From Desulfurellaceae bacterium (GTDB lineage: Bacteria > Campylobacterota_A > Desulfurellia > Desulfurellales > Hippeaceae): a stretch of DNA of 64,000 nt. This document shows, piece by piece, positions 60,202-64,000 of this stretch. The notes under the pieces were generated by a model, which searched no databases, was not told the origin of the DNA, and saw only the letters and a list, made by a program, of their open reading frames with translations. How positions within the stretch are numbered: position 1 is the stretch's first letter; the number at the start of each line of letters is the position of its first letter. The position numbers and the translations under genes were made by a program. The stretch covers positions 1 through 64,000 of the forward strand of contig WFYS01000057.1 of assembly GCA_015490005.1 (NCBI GenBank). The letters are read 5' to 3'.

Positions 60202-61296
60202 TCAATCGTAATGTTCTTTTAGATATTTAAAAATAAAACCTAGCGTTCTTTTGGCTATGGATTTTCTCATGAAGTTCACATTTCCAAGATATTTTAGATA
60301 AAAGCTTTTTTCCTTATCTTTAATCATTAACTTTAATTTAAATTCATTTCCAGATAAATTTGAAGGAGCAGCTAGTATATCAGCTTCAAATGGCGTAGTT
60401 CCCATATCTGCATTTTCATTTAATACTAAACTTCCTGAAAAACAAGCTTCTCCTCCCATCATTTGGGCTAACGTACCTGCAGTTACATTTTCTACGAAAG
60501 CTATTTTAAAATCCAGCTTATCAAGGAGATTGGAAAGAACATCTTCTATATTTTCATTATTTACAGAAAAAACTTTAAAGCCATACACGTCCAAAAATGT
60601 GTTTTTTATTTGCTCCACATTTTCTTTGTTTTTCGACCTGACCCTTACCGCGAGTTCTCCTTCCATTGCATTGAGTATTACCTCTGTATCTTTGAGATTA
60701 AAGGAATTTATCAACTTATCCACATCAGATTCTGCAACACCTATCATTTTTATATCGCAACTAAAAAGTGTTTCTGGATTGTATAAGCTTTTGACCAAAG
60801 GCATAACCTCGCTTTCTAACATGGGTTTCATCTCGCTTGGCACGCCGGGTAGGGCGATTATATGGCTGTTTTTGCATTTTAAATAAAGCCCTGGTGCTGT
60901 TCCAAGTTGGTTTTTTATTGCAATGGCATCTTGTGGTATGTGAATTTGCCTTAGGTGGCTGAGTTTGAGTTCTACACCCTTTGCCCTAACTTTGTTTAGC
61001 AATTCAAAATAAAGCTTTTTGTTTAATTTAAGAGTTTTATTGCAAGCCTCAGCTATAGCTTCCATTGTAATATCATCGAATGTTGGCCCTAAACCACCTG
61101 TAGTTATTATGATAGACGTGCTTTTTGATAGGTCGTTTAGCAGTTTGACCAAGTCATTTTTGTCATCACCAACGGCGAATATGCCTTTTGTCTCTACACC
61201 CTCTTTAAAAAGCTCTTTTGCTATGTAGTTTGAGTTTGTATCCAGAATTGAACCTTCCAAGATTTCGTTTCCTATAGCTAAGATGTAAACGCTCAT
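60202..61296 (-). CDS. cinA: CinA-like protein with degenerate C-terminal deamidase domain
   Basis: This 364-residue protein has an N-terminal MoCF/COG1058 domain (AIGNEILEGSILDTNSNYI, TTGGLGPTFDDITMEAIA, LPGVPSEM), as in CinA proteins with ADP-ribose pyrophosphatase activity. The C-terminal CinA (PncC nicotinamide-nucleotide deamidase) part is degenerate. The usual AESCTGG active-site motif reads VENVTAGT, with the catalytic Ser replaced by Asn, and much of the conserved block is missing. It may be a pyrophosphatase only. It lies 43 bp upstream of def. Confidence 0.85.
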   Translation of the reverse strand: MSVYILAIGNEILEGSILDTNSNYIAKELFKEGVETKGIFAVGDDKNDLVKLLNDLSKSTSIIITTGGLGPTFDDITMEAIAEACNKTLKLNKKLYFELLNKVRAKGVELKLSHLRQIHIPQDAIAIKNQLGTAPGLYLKCKNSHIIALPGVPSEMKPMLESEVMPLVKSLYNPETLFSCDIKMIGVAESDVDKLINSFNLKDTEVILNAMEGELAVRVRSKNKENVEQIKNTFLDVYGFKVFSVNNENIEDVLSNLLDKLDFKIAFVENVTAGTLAQMMGGEACFSGSLVLNENADMGTTPFEADILAAPSNLSGNEFKLKLMIKDKEKSFYLKYLGNVNFMRKSIAKRTLGFIFKYLKEHYD

Positions 61297-61305
61297 AGTT
61301 ACCTC

Positions 61306-62064
61306 TTAAAAGAATAACAATTTAATTGCAAAAACAAAGAGCAGTAACAGTAGTGCCGTTCTTATGAACTTGTCCCCCTTTTTTACAGAAACGCCTATAG
61401 CAAGCCTTGCTCCTATCATACTGCCGAGCCCCAATAGAATACCAGCAAATATATCGGCTTGATGTGATATTAAGAATACGGGTAACACGGCGATTGTGTA
61501 CATTGTAATGATTAACACCTTTATTGAATTTGCCTCAATCATGCTGAAACCACCCCAAATCGATGCCGTTATAATAAAAAAACCAACGCCTGCTTGAATA
61601 AAACCGCCGTATATGCCGATAAAGAAGAAGATTATTATCATCGCTATCCATTTTTTCTTTGAAAATTCTCTATTCTTTATAAATTTATCTGGCTTGTAGA
61701 CCGTAACTAGGCTGATAACAACCATGAGTATGGCTATTATTTTCTTTAATAGTTCATTTGAGATGTGGACGGCTATATAACTGCCGAGTAAAGCTCCTAA
61801 TACTGCCGGTATTCCAACAGTCAAGGCAAAACGTGCTTTGAGTATTTTAAGTTTATGAAACTTAGCCGTCGCAAATGTGTTTTGTAAAAGTAACCCAATT
61901 CTGTTCGTTCCGTTTGCAACATTTGGAGGTAAGCCTATGGCAATAAGAAATGCTAGTGTCAAAAATGAGCCACCAGCAGCTAAAACGTTTATGAAGCCCA
62001 CTAAATTACCTATCAAAAAAATCCCTATAGCGTGTAGAATTCCTGTGGTTGTCAAGCTTAACAT
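61306..62064 (-). CDS. TauE/SafE-family membrane transporter
   Basis: This 252-residue membrane protein of about eight helices belongs to the TauE/SafE family of sulfite or organic-sulfur anion exporters. Landmarks are the N-terminal FINVLAAGGSFLTLAFLIAIG, NVANGTNRIGLLLQN, GALLGSYIAV, and GIYGGFIQAGVGFF at the start of the second repeat. The substrate is not predictable. It is divergent from the thioredoxin gene and starts 103 bp from it, with cinA 9 bp downstream. Confidence 0.88.
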   Translation of the reverse strand: MLSLTTTGILHAIGIFLIGNLVGFINVLAAGGSFLTLAFLIAIGLPPNVANGTNRIGLLLQNTFATAKFHKLKILKARFALTVGIPAVLGALLGSYIAVHISNELLKKIIAILMVVISLVTVYKPDKFIKNREFSKKKWIAMIIIFFFIGIYGGFIQAGVGFFIITASIWGGFSMIEANSIKVLIITMYTIAVLPVFLISHQADIFAGILLGLGSMIGARLAIGVSVKKGDKFIRTALLLLLFVFAIKLLFF

Positions 62065-62167
62065 GGCTGATATTCTACACTTTAGAAAAAAGTTAGCAAT
62101 ACATTTATTGACTTTTTGGAGTCTCTATGTTAGCCTTGAGTTGAAATTTTTTGTTGGAGGATTTTTG

Positions 62168-62524
62168 ATGGTTGAGACTTTAACTACTCAGGATTTTAAA
62201 GAGAAAGTTTTTAACTACGATGAGAGTCAGCAATGGAACTATAAAGGTGATTTGCCTTGTATTATTGATTTCTATGCTGACTGGTGCGGGCCTTGTAAAA
62301 TGGTTGAACCAATTTTGGAAGAGTTGGCTAAAGAATATGAAAGAAAACTAAGGGTTTATCGTGTAAATACAGACCAGGAACAAGAGCTTGCAGGTGTTTT
62401 TGGCATAAGAAGCATCCCTTCCTTACTGTTTGTTCCTTTAAATGAACAGCCTCAAATGGCTGTTGGTGCTCTACCAAAGGATGCCTTTAAACAGGCTATA
62501 AAAGAAGTTCTAAAAGTAGAATAA
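62168..62524 (+). CDS. Thioredoxin-like protein
   Basis: This 118-residue protein has the catalytic WCGPC motif (Cys40 and Cys43 in YADWCGPCKM) and a cis-proline loop IPSLLFVP. The N-terminal segment (about 20 residues) is longer than in classical TrxA and includes NYDESQQWNY. There is no signal peptide, so it is cytoplasmic. The ATG at 62168 has TTGGAGG 7 bases upstream; a longer frame extends into the divergent gene. A hairpin terminator follows the stop. Confidence 0.93.
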   Translation: MVETLTTQDFKEKVFNYDESQQWNYKGDLPCIIDFYADWCGPCKMVEPILEELAKEYERKLRVYRVNTDQEQELAGVFGIRSIPSLLFVPLNEQPQMAVGALPKDAFKQAIKEVLKVE

Positions 62525-62550
62525 CAAGATGATAGAATAATTGCTCATTG

Positions 62551-62569
62551 GAGGGCACTTGCCCTCTTT
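62551..62569 (+). terminator. Hairpin terminator after thioredoxin
   Basis: GAGGGC (62551-62556), loop ACTT, GCCCTC (62561-62566), then a short T-rich stretch (TTTCTCGTTGTTT). The weak T-tract makes it moderately convincing. The next 100 bases to 62660 are AT-rich with no gene or signal that I can recognise. Confidence 0.55.
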
Positions 62570-62666
62570 CTCGTTGTTTAAATAAGTTCAAATTAAAAAA
62601 GCAAAATAAAAAAAATCATAAAAACCAGCACAAATATAAAATAAAAAATTTTAAAATATATATAAA

Positions 62667-62683
62667 GGGCGGATAAACCGCCC
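62667..62683 (-). terminator. Hairpin terminator after the RRM protein gene
   Basis: GGGCGG (62667-62672), loop ATAAA, CCGCCC (62678-62683). On the minus strand it is followed by TTTATATATA. It lies 8 bases after the RRM stop and reads as an intrinsic terminator for that gene. Confidence 0.6.
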
Positions 62684-62691
62684 AGTTGGTT

Positions 62692-62952
62692 TTAGAATCT
62701 TCTAGGTTTTCTTTCTCTTGCTTCGTTTACCTTTAGGTTTCTGCCACCAAAGTTTGTTCCGTTTAAGGAATCAATGGCCTTCTGAGCATTTCCTTCATCA
62801 ATTTCAACAAAACCAAATCCTCTAGACCTGCCTGTTTCTCTGTCTGTGATAATCTTAGCTGAGTTAACTTCTCCATACTCCTCGAATAGCTCCTTGAGAT
62901 CACTCTCAGTTGTCTGGTAGGGTAGATTACCCACATAAAGCGTCTTAACCAT
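62692..62952 (-). CDS. RNA-binding protein with one RRM domain
   Basis: This 86-residue single-RRM protein has RNP2 LYVGNLPY (residues 5-12) and RNP1 RGFGFVEI (residues 45-52), the classic aromatic RNA-contact motifs. A basic C terminus (REARKPRRF-like) follows. Such small glycine-poor RRM proteins in bacteria resemble the Rbp family, often cold- or stress-regulated. Targets are unknown. SD GAGGTG precedes the ATG. It is a monocistronic unit with its own terminator and a palindrome upstream. Confidence 0.93.
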   Translation of the reverse strand: MVKTLYVGNLPYQTTESDLKELFEEYGEVNSAKIITDRETGRSRGFGFVEIDEGNAQKAIDSLNGTNFGGRNLKVNEARERKPRRF

Positions 62953-62980
62953 AAAAACACACCTCTACAAAAAATCTATT

Positions 62981-63004
62981 ACTGAACGTTTTAAAACATT
63001 CAGT
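62981..63004. repeat. Inverted repeat upstream of the RRM gene
   Basis: ACTGAA-C-GTTTT (62981-62992) and AAAAC-A-TTCAGT (62993-63004) pair except for one C-A mismatch. On the minus strand a T6 run follows a few bases later. It may be a terminator for the upstream dehydrogenase gene or a 5' hairpin or operator of the RRM gene. Confidence 0.45.
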
Positions 63005-63068
63005 TCCTCATTAACCTATGGCCTAAGTCAACGAAGATAATGCTTTATACCAGTTTAGAAGAAAGAAG

Positions 63069-63875
63069 TCAAACAAATTTAACGTTTTGCAGTTGTTTTC
63101 TTGAGATATCATAGCACTTATCCTGATTTTCTTTTGAGTGTGCGAAATCTGCTACTTTTTGGATCCTAAAGTCTTTTAGATATTGACCGGTAATCGAGGT
63201 ATCTAAATTATAAGCGAATTCTATCATTCTGTAGGCGTTTTCAACACTGCTTCCGCAGGCTCCCCATCCCTCTATTAAGAGTTTGGTGTTTATAACTCCT
63301 GGATGCAAGGTATTAACAGAGACTTTTTTGTCTTTTAATTCCCTTGCCATTTTGAAAGCAAAGAGTATGTTGCACAATTTCGATACAGAGTAGGCTTTGT
63401 ATGTTTTTGGAAAGCTTCCCTTCTTAATGGCTTTAAAGTCTACACTATTTGCATGGGCCATTGAAGCAATAACAATAATTTTGGATGGTGCGTGTTTAAT
63501 GAGCGTTTCCAGAAGTATGTGCGTTATCAAAAAATGGGATAGATGGTTTACTTGGTATGTTTTTTCAAAGCCGTCAATCGTTGGTTTTAATTCATGTGTA
63601 AAACATCCTGCATTGTTTATTACACAATTTATGTTCTCGTTCTGTATCTGTTCGAAAGCATTCTTTGTTTCCTTTAGATTTTCAAAGTTTGCACATACGG
63701 TTTTTACGACTATTTTGCTATTTAACTCTTCTAACTTTTTGGTTGTTTCTTTTAATCTTTCTTTGTTTCTTCCATGAATGATTAAATTTTTTCCTTGTTT
63801 TACAAATTCTATTGCGCTCCTTAAGCCTATTCCATCTGTTGCACCAGTGATTAGAATAAAGCCACTGTTCTTCAT
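63069..63875 (-). CDS. Short-chain dehydrogenase/reductase
   Basis: This 268-residue Rossmann oxidoreductase has TGATDGIG (residues 10-17) for cofactor binding, NNAGCF, a catalytic Ser in VIASMAHANS, and the YSVSK (Y-x-x-x-K) motif. Sequence resembles retinol/WW-domain-oxidoreductase-like SDRs, and the substrate is unknown. HGRNKERL after strand 2 suggests NADP(H). I chose 63875 because AGAGGT lies just before it; a longer in-frame start at 63959 has no support. No functional link to the RRM gene is apparent. Confidence 0.85.
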   Translation of the reverse strand: MKNSGFILITGATDGIGLRSAIEFVKQGKNLIIHGRNKERLKETTKKLEELNSKIVVKTVCANFENLKETKNAFEQIQNENINCVINNAGCFTHELKPTIDGFEKTYQVNHLSHFLITHILLETLIKHAPSKIIVIASMAHANSVDFKAIKKGSFPKTYKAYSVSKLCNILFAFKMARELKDKKVSVNTLHPGVINTKLLIEGWGACGSSVENAYRMIEFAYNLDTSITGQYLKDFRIQKVADFAHSKENQDKCYDISRKQLQNVKFV

Positions 63876-64000
63876 TCTCGATACCTCTTTTAAAGTTTCA
63901 TTTATTCTGTACAATTTTTTATAGAGTGCAACATTTTTTGGATAACAAGCAATGTACAATATTTGTGTAAGTTAACTAAAAAGGTATTTTAGCAAAGGAT

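Noticed and set aside
62570-62690. A-rich stretch after thioredoxin as a CRISPR leader or small RNA
   Set aside because: No repeats and no stable fold beyond the RRM terminator; simple AT-rich spacer.

Overview
The window is AT-rich, densely packed bacterial DNA. Adjacent genes often overlap by 1-38 bp, and no gene-free stretch exceeds about 215 bp. The organism is a Gram-negative (lnt, a LptF/LptG permease, TonB), flagellated (flhA-flhF-flhG), type IV pilus-bearing bacterium. The zinc-finger-less DnaJ homologue (CbpA) followed by HspR, the flhF-flhG pair, DapL-type lysine synthesis and the base composition suggest the Campylobacterota/Desulfurellales neighbourhood (for example Hippea or Desulfurella). 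This taxonomic call is inference, not a database match.

Layout. 1-3051 (+): leucine genes leuC (cut by the left edge), leuD and leuB, then a YfcE-type phosphoesterase and EngB. 3046-14459: a proteostasis island holding tig-clpP-clpX-hslV-hslU (-), a two-component pair (+), clpB and hsp20 (-), and cbpA-hspR (+). 14466-21203 (-): proC, then a minor-pilin operon (fimT-pilW-pilV-pilX-pilY1 and a small exported protein). 21354-23766 (+): tRNA-Lys, tRNA-His, tsaC, dapL, folK. 23767-28488 (+): a structured leader with an intrinsic terminator, then panB-panC-panD, an AtuA-family gene, DUF4387 and panE. A tonB-like gene follows. 29404-54502 (-): about 25 kb of co-directional genes, including queD, DUF1015, TsaB-like, SecB-like, pcrA, two CBS-type ClC genes around glmS, glmU, purH, ygbA, purD, a chemoreceptor, ccdA, flhG-flhF-flhA, a third ClC, an AI-2E permease, a polysaccharide deacetylase and a TIGR00266/AIM24 protein. 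54589-57373 (+): tatB-tatC-pilD and a LptF/LptG permease. 57336-62064 (-): lnt, fmt, def, cinA, TauE/SafE. 62168-63875: thioredoxin (+), an RRM protein (-) and a short-chain dehydrogenase (-).

How the genes work together. The proteostasis island supplies ribosome-bound folding (Tig), two ATP-dependent proteases (ClpXP, HslUV), a disaggregase (ClpB), a holdase (Hsp20), a J-protein and the HspR repressor. Hsp20 and cbpA are divergently transcribed from two promoter blocks that match at 24 of 29 positions, arranged as mirror images around a small palindrome. PilD in the tat operon would process the minor pilins encoded 35 kb away. GlmS and GlmU make UDP-GlcNAc. PurH and PurD bracket a YgbA-type gene. 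TsaC and the TsaB-like protein belong to the t6A tRNA modification pathway.

Most worth a second look: the mirrored heat-shock promoters; the sensor-kinase gene whose first transmembrane helix is encoded without any canonical start codon and lies in the -1 frame of the response regulator; the leader RNA and attenuator before panB; and the AtuA-DUF4387 pair embedded between panD and panE. No CRISPR array, prophage, insertion sequence or obvious horizontally acquired island was seen.
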